A stretch of DNA of 46,892 bases from a virus. Shown one piece after another: positions 32,532 through 39,097 of this stretch. The first letter of the stretch is position 1; the number at the start of each line of letters is the position of its first letter. The stretch is from positions 1 to 46,892 of IMG/VR virus record IMGVR_UViG_3300036781_000158. One strand, given 5' to 3'. The notes beneath the pieces were generated by a model, which worked only from the letters and a program-made list of their open reading frames with translations, did no database searches and had not been told where the DNA came from. The position numbers were made by a program, and so were the translations under genes.

Positions 32532-33125
32532 TCACTCTTCGTCATCTTCCGGAATTGGTATATACCGCTCCGTCGATCTTCGCAAGCCCGTTACGCGGCG
32601 AGCGCTCGGATGCTGTGTATCGAGCTTGATTGCATCCGCAACACCGCCCAACATGCGCTCCTCGTTGCCGCGCACTGCCCGAAGGGCTGCCAGTTGCTCC
32701 TCCTCGCGCGCCTGCAGGGTCAATTCCATCGGCCGCCAGTAGAGGCCAAGCCCCTCGACCGTAATGTGTTCGGTCGCAGTCTCGGGCATGAACATGCCGG
32801 GGAACCAATCGGCCGGTACGGGCTCCCATCCATTGGCGAGAAAGCCTTGCACGCGCTGCATTTCAGGCTTGCCGGCGTTCTCATGAGTAATCCACTGGAG
32901 CGATACGCCGTCCGGGATGAGATTCGGCGGAATGTGGAATTTGTCGTAATGCGCGCCTGTGCGCGTGCGCGTCTTGCTCCGCGCCCGACCAAGAGCGTCA
33001 TTGATCTTGCTTTCGCGTGCCGTCGCCGTGCGGATTGGCTCCTCGCGGAGCGGATGAAGGCGCGGCCGGCCGGGAGAGCGGCGCTGCGGAGGTGTCGGGC
33101 TTTCAAAAGTCGTTTCATCGGTCAT
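32532..33125 (-). CDS. Hypothetical protein of the capsid region
   Basis: 197 aa. The N-terminal 50 residues are proline/arginine-rich and probably disordered (PPQRRSPGRPRLHPL). The body has WITHENAGKPEMQRVQGFLA, EPVPADWFPGMFMPE and GLGLYWRPMELTLQAREEEQ. The ribosome binding site GAGGAGGAATAAC overlaps the end of the 53-aa gene upstream. Proteins of this shape are common before the capsid gene in such phages, but I do not know a function. Confidence 0.65.
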   Translation of the reverse strand: MTDETTFESPTPPQRRSPGRPRLHPLREEPIRTATARESKINDALGRARSKTRTRTGAHYDKFHIPPNLIPDGVSLQWITHENAGKPEMQRVQGFLANGWEPVPADWFPGMFMPETATEHITVEGLGLYWRPMELTLQAREEEQLAALRAVRGNEERMLGGVADAIKLDTQHPSARRVTGLRRSTERYIPIPEDDEE

Positions 33126-33128
33126 TTG

Positions 33129-33290
33129 TTATTCCTCCTCACGTAGGAGTTCCATAAGTTCCGATATGGTCGGGTTGGAATACTTCAATTTTCGATAGTA
33201 GTTCATTTCCATGGTGTTCTCAATTGCTTCCGTGAGTTTTACTCCAGGCTTTGGCGCAATCTTAAAACTAGTGCCCCATTCATCGGTCAT
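33129..33290 (-). CDS. 53-aa small protein
   Basis: ATG at 33290 gives MTDEWGTSFKIAPKPGVKLT, then a helix MEMNYYRKLKYSNPTISELM and an acidic end LLREEE. GAGGA lies nine bases upstream. The gene's end carries the strong ribosome binding site of the next gene, so the two are tightly coupled. It fills an otherwise empty space between the scaffold and the 197-aa gene. Function unknown. Confidence 0.75.
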   Translation of the reverse strand: MTDEWGTSFKIAPKPGVKLTEAIENTMEMNYYRKLKYSNPTISELMELLREEE

Positions 33291-33303
33291 TGGTCAGATC
33301 CTC

Positions 33304-34311
33304 TCAGGCTCCAGGTTTGCGTAGCTTGTCAGGCACGGCATGGTTCTCTTGCGCCAACTTAGCCTTGTTGCGAGCATAGCCGGCAACCGTGCCATATCCA
33401 TCCTGCTCCAGTTGCTTCGCAAATGCGTGCTCCTCCGCGGTTAGTTCGACCACAGAAGATGACGACTTGCCATTCGAATTCGGGACATCTCGGGAAACTG
33501 GGGCGGCCACAATGCGCGTCCTTTGCGGTTGACGTTCGGGCTCTGCCTCTGGCTCTGGTTCGGCATAACCCATGAACTGATCGAGGAACTGGAAATAGCC
33601 GTCCGTGCCGCGCTTGTGCCCGGCGCGAATGGCTCGAGCATAGGCCACGCTCAATTCCTGATTAAGGTTCGGATCGATCAGAACCTCCTTGTGCTCGGTC
33701 AGCCAGGATCGTTCCTTCGGAAGCAACTTCGGATCACTCGCAATCGCCGCATCGAGATCGACCGGGGCTTGTATTGGCCTTTCTTCCCTTTTGGCTTTGC
33801 GCTCGTCGGCCTCTGAATCAAACCGCGCCTTGGCTTCTTCAAGCCCAACCAGCCGGCTTGAAGCGCGCGCGAGCTTCCGGTAGGCATCTTTCGCGCCCTT
33901 GAAATCGCCGGCCTCATTAAGCCGTTCGATATCGTTGCTGGCCGCATCCTCTTCCTGTTGCGCGGCTGCAATAGCATTGGCGAGCGAATCCGCCTGTGCA
34001 TCTTCGGCCGCTGACCGATGCTGCCGAACCTCTTGCGCCGCATCGCTGGCGCGCTTTTCAGCCTCTACACGCCGTCGCGTTTCTTCCGCAATCCGCGCTT
34101 CGGAAGTTTCCCGCGCCGTCTTGGCCGCTTCCAGCTGATCGGCCGCGACCTTTACCGCATCGTCGTCTGGTTCGGGAGCAGGCTCCGCTTTAACAATCTC
34201 GGGCTCGGGTTCTGCTATTGGCTGCGCCGGTGCAAGGTTGATTGCAATAGGCTCATCGCCCGGCACCGCGGCAATATCTTCCGGCTTGGAAAGTGCTCTT
34301 AGTTTGGGCAT
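33304..34311 (-). CDS. Probable scaffolding protein
   Basis: 335 aa, rich in Glu/Ala/Lys. The N-terminus is Pro/Glu-rich; residues about 55-185 form a long charged coiled coil (ETSEARIAEETRRRVEAEKR, ADERKAKREERP); the C-terminal third is helical with an end KLAQENHAVPDKLRKPGA. Position between portal and capsid and the coiled-coil composition match phage scaffolding proteins that guide prohead assembly and then leave. No protease motif. Confidence 0.65.
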   Translation of the reverse strand: MPKLRALSKPEDIAAVPGDEPIAINLAPAQPIAEPEPEIVKAEPAPEPDDDAVKVAADQLEAAKTARETSEARIAEETRRRVEAEKRASDAAQEVRQHRSAAEDAQADSLANAIAAAQQEEDAASNDIERLNEAGDFKGAKDAYRKLARASSRLVGLEEAKARFDSEADERKAKREERPIQAPVDLDAAIASDPKLLPKERSWLTEHKEVLIDPNLNQELSVAYARAIRAGHKRGTDGYFQFLDQFMGYAEPEPEAEPERQPQRTRIVAAPVSRDVPNSNGKSSSSVVELTAEEHAFAKQLEQDGYGTVAGYARNKAKLAQENHAVPDKLRKPGA

Positions 34312-34315
34312 GGCC

Positions 34316-34744
34316 TCACCGCTTCTGATGCGTGATGATCGACGGATCGCTGATCTTCATATCGATCAAGGTGTCCTGGATCAGCCGGCAATCCGTGCCG
34401 TTGATCTGAAGCCGCCGCGTATTGCCGGGCTGAAACAACACCCAATCCCCCACCTCGACGTTCTGCCCGGCAAAAACATTGTCAGTGTCATCCGCAAAAG
34501 CCAGCGGACCTTTCTTGAGCACCACGCCCAACACGCTCTGCCAGACATCCTCCCGGATGTTCTGATCGGGTCGCCAGATGCCGCCCGCCGTCTTGGCCGG
34601 GGCGATGTAAACCCCGAGCAGCACGCGATTGGAGTAAACGTGCTCCTTGGACAAATCGCCAACCGCATCAAAGATAGCTTTCTTCGGATCGTCGGCCGAA
34701 GCCAACTGGTTCAACCGGCCGCCGATGTTTGCTTGCATAGTCAA
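34316..34744 (-). CDS. Phage GroES-like co-chaperonin
   Basis: 142 aa, likely starting at TTG 34744 (AAGGAG eight bases upstream, overlap TTGA with the previous stop); ATG 34738 is an alternative. VLLGVYIAPAKTAGGIW (residues 41-57) matches a GroES beta-barrel followed by the mobile loop (GGI motif), then REDVWQSVLGVVLKKGP, VEVGDWVLFQPGN and a C-terminal beta strand, the GroES fold. It would cap the host GroEL, as T4 gp31 does for capsid folding. It sits just before the scaffold and capsid genes, which fits a capsid-folding role. Confidence 0.8.
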   Translation of the reverse strand: MTMQANIGGRLNQLASADDPKKAIFDAVGDLSKEHVYSNRVLLGVYIAPAKTAGGIWRPDQNIREDVWQSVLGVVLKKGPLAFADDTDNVFAGQNVEVGDWVLFQPGNTRRLQINGTDCRLIQDTLIDMKISDPSIITHQKR

Positions 34745-34977
34745 CTGAGAATCTCCTTAACCCGAGAAATCAACTGCGATTGATATAAGTTGTCATCAAT
34801 TTCCGCCCTTGTAAAAAGCAATCGATCATTCGACCTTATTGATGCCTTTTGTGGTGAAATCCAGATGGAATCGTCGAAATGATTTATCCAGATGGCACCA
34901 TCCCGGATATTTATGGATGGATCGTTTTTCAGTTTGTCTAACATAGATTGACGAATTTCTTCGATGGATATTGGCAT
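34741..34977 (-). CDS. Hypothetical protein
   Basis: 78 aa: MPISIEEIRQSMLDKLKNDP, then a beta segment GAIWINHFDDSIWISPQ and a helical end NLYQSQLISRVKEIL. It overlaps the GroES-like gene by four bases and follows a small gene with one spare base, so it is coupled. The two W-I-x motifs in a DSIWIS context resemble those of the next small gene (GSIWMGIEI), suggesting a shared fold. Function unknown. Confidence 0.65.
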   Translation of the reverse strand: MPISIEEIRQSMLDKLKNDPSINIRDGAIWINHFDDSIWISPQKASIRSNDRLLFTRAEIDDNLYQSQLISRVKEILS

Positions 34978-34978
34978 T

Positions 34979-35188
34979 TTAGTGTACCGATCCTATCAAA
35001 AGTTTGAGTGAAGACTGAATACAATCCGAAAACCTGTGATCCAAAATCGCATCCGTCATTTCATCCGGCGAGGAAAACAACTGCGTTACATTCCCAGAAT
35101 CCTCGCCCGCAATCTCGATGCCCATCCATATCGACCCATCGTCGATCGGAAAGAGATAGATAAGCGTCCTATCATCACCGTTTGGCAT
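34979..35188 (-). CDS. Hypothetical protein related to its neighbour
   Basis: 69 aa from ATG 35188; an earlier ATG at 35275 would read through the 59-aa gene and is unlikely. The sequence MPNGDDRTLIYLFPIDDGSI, WMGIEIAGEDSGNVTQLF and DAILDHRFSDCIQSSLKLLI shows an IDDGSIWMGIE core like FDDSIWIS of the neighbour. The pair probably arose by duplication. It overlaps the end of the 59-aa gene by 14 bases. Function unknown. Confidence 0.6.
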   Translation of the reverse strand: MPNGDDRTLIYLFPIDDGSIWMGIEIAGEDSGNVTQLFSSPDEMTDAILDHRFSDCIQSSLKLLIGSVH

Positions 35189-35354
35189 TCTTTCCGTAAG
35201 CCTTGATTTTTTCAAGCCGGCCTTCTCCGGAGAGCGACCCTGCGTGCATCTTCGGGAACGATTTGCGTCGGCCATCGAAATCCGGTCCTTTGCTCTCTGC
35301 CTTCATTCTCGCAGTTCGCTTTATAGCCTCGCCGGCATAAGGAATTTTCTTCAC
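35175..35354 (-). CDS. 59-aa basic small protein
   Basis: Reads from GTG 35354, overlapping the upstream stop as GTGA, with GGGAG eight bases upstream. Product starts (M)KKIPYAGEAIKRTARMKAES, then GPDFDGRRKSFPKMHAGSLS and GRLEKIKAYGKNAKR. The FPKMHAGS...GRLEKIKAYGK pattern is one I recall from small phage proteins in capsid clusters. Basic, possibly DNA- or capsid-interior-binding. Function unknown. Confidence 0.75.
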   Translation of the reverse strand: MKKIPYAGEAIKRTARMKAESKGPDFDGRRKSFPKMHAGSLSGEGRLEKIKAYGKNAKR

Positions 35355-35542
35355 TTCATCATCTCCCTGTAACAGTCGTCCATGATCTTCTGCGCCAACT
35401 CAATTCCCGTCAACACACCCTCCCTTCGATTGAACTGAGAGAAATCCGCCGACCCTCTCAGTTCCAGGAAAGTCTCATGATGCGCCTCTTGCAGCCGCGT
35501 TCTGATCGACTGTAGAAGGGCGTCAATCACGCGGCGTTCCAT
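35351..35542 (-). CDS. Hypothetical small protein
   Basis: 63 aa from ATG 35542, preceded by weak CCGG and overlapping the previous gene by 20 bases. Helix-rich: MERRVIDALLQSIRTRLQEA, then ETFLELRGSADFSQFNRREG and a C-terminal helix ending REMMK. An in-frame extension upstream to 35692 would duplicate the coding of the previous gene in another frame and is probably spurious. Function unknown. Confidence 0.6.
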   Translation of the reverse strand: MERRVIDALLQSIRTRLQEAHHETFLELRGSADFSQFNRREGVLTGIELAQKIMDDCYREMMK

Positions 35543-35741
35543 CCGGAAGTCTAGTGATCGCCACATTCGCCCACATCGCATTGGAACGATGATCGCGAAT
35601 GACAAGTATCTTATCAAGGCCTTCCGGTAATTCAGTTTCGAGAACCTGACCATATACCTTTGCAGCAAACATAACGCGAGCCATGCGATCAATCTGCTCG
35701 TCAGTCGGCTTTAGATATTCGTAAGTCGATGAATGCATCAT
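35523..35741 (-). CDS. Hypothetical small protein
   Basis: 72 aa from ATG 35741 (or 35738), with GGGGA nine bases upstream. Sequence MMHSSTYEYLKPTDEQIDRM, then ARVMFAAKVYGQVLETELPE and a C-terminal NAMWANVAITRLPDGTPRD. The helix-strand pattern DKILVIRDHRSNAMWANVAI suggests a small alpha/beta domain. One base separates it from the next gene downstream in the operon. Function unknown. Confidence 0.65.
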   Translation of the reverse strand: MMHSSTYEYLKPTDEQIDRMARVMFAAKVYGQVLETELPEGLDKILVIRDHRSNAMWANVAITRLPDGTPRD

Positions 35742-35742
35742 A

Positions 35743-36105
35743 TCACTTCCCCTTAGTGTACTTCTGCGAATTCTCGTCCGATCGCCTGGACCACGCCTTG
35801 GTATCGCGGCCCGCGATGTAATCAACCCGGCCGCCGGACTTGCGCACCATGCCGGGAACCGGAGGACCCCCTCCACCCCCGGCCGCCGCCGGGAAAGGAA
35901 CCGGAGCAGCCGGGGGGATTCCGGATGGCGGAGGTAATCGGGGGGCTGAGGGCCCCGCCATCGGAACGGGAACGGGTACAGGCTGATCCTGGCCTTTCGG
36001 CGCAACGATCACGTTGACATTCGTATGCGGCTTCTTGTGCTCGCCGAGCATAGCTCGCATCTTCGATTTGTTGGATGTGGCGGCTTCGAATTTATGCGGG
36101 TGCAT
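35743..36105 (-). CDS. Proline-rich basic protein with GGR motif
   Basis: 120 aa from ATG 36105 with GGAGG eight bases upstream. N-terminal MHPHKFEAATSNKSKMRAML is followed by a long Pro/Val/Gly-rich low-complexity stretch and a basic end containing VRKSGGRVDYIAGRDTKAW. The SGGR motif and the basic end resemble other small structural proteins of this genome (KDGGR and GGRV elsewhere). Probably a flexible virion or assembly protein. Confidence 0.6.
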   Translation of the reverse strand: MHPHKFEAATSNKSKMRAMLGEHKKPHTNVNVIVAPKGQDQPVPVPVPMAGPSAPRLPPPSGIPPAAPVPFPAAAGGGGGPPVPGMVRKSGGRVDYIAGRDTKAWSRRSDENSQKYTKGK

Positions 36106-36394
36106 CGTCTGGTCCTCCTGGATCGCGCGTCGTATGACTGAGAACATCGTTCAGTTTGCGTTCTATTATTTTAGGTTTGATGGATTCGATCGCCCCTAGT
36201 ATTTCATAGAAATTAAGTTCCGGCGTCGAGAGCAAATCGAAAATACTACCATTTCCGCCTACAGCGATAAGAACCACTGACTCGATATCTCCACGTTCCG
36301 CTCGATCGGCAAGCTCGCGAAGACTGTCGGCGATATCAGGACGCGATAATCCAGAAACGATATCGACGCCTGGAAGTAAATGCACCTCGCCCAC
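36092..36394 (-). CDS. Hypothetical protein
   Basis: 100 aa from GTG 36394. The sequence starts (M)GEVHLLPGVDIVSGLSRPD, continues with SLRELADRAERGDIESVVLI and ends PGGPDDAPA. The strand-helix pattern with ESVVLIAVGGNGSIFDLLS suggests a small alpha/beta fold; the ADRAERGDIESVVLI segment is a pattern I know from small bacterial and phage hypothetical proteins. It lies between portal and the Pro-rich protein and overlaps the latter by 14 bases. Confidence 0.6.
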   Translation of the reverse strand: MGEVHLLPGVDIVSGLSRPDIADSLRELADRAERGDIESVVLIAVGGNGSIFDLLSTPELNFYEILGAIESIKPKIIERKLNDVLSHTTRDPGGPDDAPA

Positions 36395-36398
36395 GTTC

Positions 36399-38618
36399 TT
36401 ACTGCCCCAAAACCGTGCCAGCCGCGGTCAGCGTATTACCGACCAACGGCTGCGCATCGGGATGAATGGCAATCTCAGCCGCAAGTCGCAGTACATCGTT
36501 CTGTTGCTGCAATGCGGCCAGCCGCTCCTTCGAGGCTCGATCGGCCGCGCTATCCTGCAACTTGGCCATTTCGATTTGGTTCTTTAGCCGCATGTCCATC
36601 AGGTTCATTTGCGCTTGCTGGTCGCCTTGCTTGGCCTTCAGTGTCAATTCCATCAACTTCGGATCAGGCGGTTGCTGTTGCGGTTGTGCCTGACTTTCAT
36701 CCTTCAGCATACCCTCTGGATCAATTCCAATCACGCGCAAACAGAACTTCTCAACAGCCATCAAATCATAAGCATCCGGATGCTGTTGCGCCATAGCGCG
36801 CAAGGCTTGCGCGATCATAATGCGCTGGAAATGGGTAGGATTGTTCGGATCGGCAACCGGGATGAGGTCGTTATCTTCCAACGCCTTCAAAAACTGATCC
36901 TTTTTCCAAGGCATCGCCGGCTTTTTATTATGCCGCCAGAATGCCTCTGGATCTTCCTTGAATCGCTCTTTCAGCAACTTGAACTCCTCGCCCTGCGAGA
37001 TGAACAGCCGCTTGTGAACGGTGTTTAGAACCTTCGTCGCCTGCTCTATCAATGCAATCGTCGTCCCTACCGGCGCGTCCTGCCGGCCTTCCCCGACATT
37101 CGTTTCCGCCGTTCCCCCGACCCGCTGCGCGACCTGTTCGAGGTGATCAATGAACGCCGCAAAACCGCCACTCAAATCGCTGTATGGCATCGGCATGACG
37201 GCGTCTTGAATCTTCATCCCATTCGTTTCGATCGGCTGAAACGATCCAGGTCCGACCCGGAAGTTGTTCGTGTTCTGCCGACCGGCTTGCTTCGCAATCA
37301 ACCCGCCGGGAAAATTCTTCGCCATCCCGAGGTCGATTGCTTCCCGCCACGCCGCGGTCAGCGTCACAGCGAGATTGCCGAGAATATGCACCAGCCCAAC
37401 TGCATAGAAACCCAAGGCCCGCACGAAGGGAAAGTCCACGAAGAACGTCTTGGGCATGCACAGAAAGTCGCCCTCGATCCAATTCCGCCTTACCGCCAAC
37501 ACGGCCCGCGACTGCCTCTCGATCGTCACCACATAAGGAACATGCAACCCGGTTTCCTTCCCCTTGTCCTTGTGCTCATAACCCTCGATATTCAGTTCGC
37601 AATAGCACTCGTAAATCTCATAATCCGAATCCTGCGGCCTCGTCGGCTGGATCGTCACGCCATGCACTTGCGCCTTGGCCTGATCCACCGCATTCGAATC
37701 GACATACGTCGGTTGTGCCAGCGGTACGTCCCGATAAGCCCCGACAATCTGCATTCTCTTGAGTGTAGACGACCGCATCTTGATGCGATGCGTAATGCGG
37801 CCGGCGTTCTTCAGGTCGGTCGCGTTGTTCGAAACGATCAAATCTTCCGCGTTGACACTCTCGCTTACCGGCCTTTGCCGGAGCGGACAGTTGTAGACTT
37901 TCTTGAACCCCTGCCCGGATAATCCAACACTAAACAACATCCGGTCCGTATCTGGATAATACTCCGACGCGGTGACTGTGAGATAGTGATTGAAGTCCGT
38001 CTCCAGCGCATCGGCAAGATCATCCTGCACAACAGTCGGAGAAAGCGGTTGAGGTGGCGGCGCGGGAGGGGGTTGTGGCGGTTGTGGTTGAGGTGCTTGA
38101 ATTGGAGGACCGCCATTGTGACCAATCCCGATTGGTTTGAGGGTACTATCGTTCCTGATCTTGACCGGGCCGGCCGCGGGCAGCATTTCCCCATATGCAT
38201 TCGCCTGAAAGCGCAACGTCGCTTCGGCCAACAACGGATGCCGCGTGCGCGACATGCCTTCCAACGGCGCACTCGAATTGCCTACGTCTGACGCCGGCTC
38301 CTCGACCTTGAACCCGAGCAACTTGATCGCCTGCGCCCGCGTCTGCTTCCACTCATCCCTTGATTGATCGTCGGCCTGTATCCCGTCAATCAAATCATTG
38401 CCGATCCTGGCAAGCTCGCCGTCGTCGATTTCAAGTGCAAGATTGGCGTAAAAGTCAGGATCGGTTTCAGTGGTAGCAGCGATGGCCGGACTGAGATTGA
38501 CCGACGCGCTCCCGTCGGGATGTTCGGTCGTTACGGCGTCCGGCAACTTGGTATCAACTTCGGCCGGTGGAAGGGATTGCGGCGGAGGAAACGGATATCG
38601 GATGACGTTAGGGGGCAT
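36399..38618 (-). CDS. Portal protein
   Basis: 739 aa, a size typical of P22-like and related podovirus portals. After a Pro-rich start, motifs WKQTRAQAIKLLGFKVEEPA, EGMSRTRHPLLAEATLRFQA and EMLPAAGPVKIRND are followed by a Pro/Gln-rich insertion (PQPQPPQPPPAPPPQP), then YDVP-type strands, and a C-terminal Gln/Lys-rich coiled coil (KQGDQQAQMNLMDMRLKNQI). It forms the 12-fold channel at one vertex through which DNA is packaged and ejected. No strong ribosome binding site is visible. Confidence 0.8.
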   Translation of the reverse strand: MPPNVIRYPFPPPQSLPPAEVDTKLPDAVTTEHPDGSASVNLSPAIAATTETDPDFYANLALEIDDGELARIGNDLIDGIQADDQSRDEWKQTRAQAIKLLGFKVEEPASDVGNSSAPLEGMSRTRHPLLAEATLRFQANAYGEMLPAAGPVKIRNDSTLKPIGIGHNGGPPIQAPQPQPPQPPPAPPPQPLSPTVVQDDLADALETDFNHYLTVTASEYYPDTDRMLFSVGLSGQGFKKVYNCPLRQRPVSESVNAEDLIVSNNATDLKNAGRITHRIKMRSSTLKRMQIVGAYRDVPLAQPTYVDSNAVDQAKAQVHGVTIQPTRPQDSDYEIYECYCELNIEGYEHKDKGKETGLHVPYVVTIERQSRAVLAVRRNWIEGDFLCMPKTFFVDFPFVRALGFYAVGLVHILGNLAVTLTAAWREAIDLGMAKNFPGGLIAKQAGRQNTNNFRVGPGSFQPIETNGMKIQDAVMPMPYSDLSGGFAAFIDHLEQVAQRVGGTAETNVGEGRQDAPVGTTIALIEQATKVLNTVHKRLFISQGEEFKLLKERFKEDPEAFWRHNKKPAMPWKKDQFLKALEDNDLIPVADPNNPTHFQRIMIAQALRAMAQQHPDAYDLMAVEKFCLRVIGIDPEGMLKDESQAQPQQQPPDPKLMELTLKAKQGDQQAQMNLMDMRLKNQIEMAKLQDSAADRASKERLAALQQQNDVLRLAAEIAIHPDAQPLVGNTLTAAGTVLGQ

Positions 38619-38694
38619 TGGATATCATCGCAAATCTGGAAAACACCTTGTAACTCCATCCGTAGCCGACGACACGAAGCATATGACAACTTAA

Positions 38695-39042
38695 CTATTG
38701 CGCTGCTCTTATCTTAAAAACTGTTTCAGTCGAAGCTTTCTGCTTTCCAAGAGGATAAGTGAGGTCGTATTTTGGCACCGCTCCCGAAATTGCAAATAGT
38801 AAGCTGCTGAAAGTATCAGTTTCCCAATTTTGTGGGCGACTGAGCCATCGGCAGACAATATCCGAGGTTTTACCCATGCGGCTCGCAAGAGATGCTTGAG
38901 TGAGGCCACTCTTTTTGAATTCATGAATTACAATGTCGTATGCGCGCTGGCGATTGCGCGCATTAATGTAGCCAAAAGTACCTAGTGAGATTTTTTCGTT
39001 GCCAGTTGGCTTAGGCAGCACGGTAGTTTGTGAGGTATTCAT
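38695..39042 (-). CDS. XRE-like HTH regulator within the packaging module
   Basis: 115 aa from ATG 39042, with GGAG nine bases upstream (AGAGGAGATCATCTCA). Residues about 48-75 read KKSGLTQASLASRMGKTSDI and VCRWLSRPQNWETDTF, an HTH with recognition helix and the Leu-rich continuation typical of XRE-family proteins. It lies between the large terminase and the portal gene and may adjust expression of the late operon from inside it, or simply be a recent insertion. Spacing (56 bases to TerL) is larger than elsewhere in the operon. Confidence 0.75.
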   Translation of the reverse strand: MNTSQTTVLPKPTGNEKISLGTFGYINARNRQRAYDIVIHEFKKSGLTQASLASRMGKTSDIVCRWLSRPQNWETDTFSSLLFAISGAVPKYDLTYPLGKQKASTETVFKIRAAQ

Positions 39043-39097
39043 TGAGATGATCTCCTCTAGATCGCCGCCAGCACGTAAGCCGTTATGAGTATCTCCA

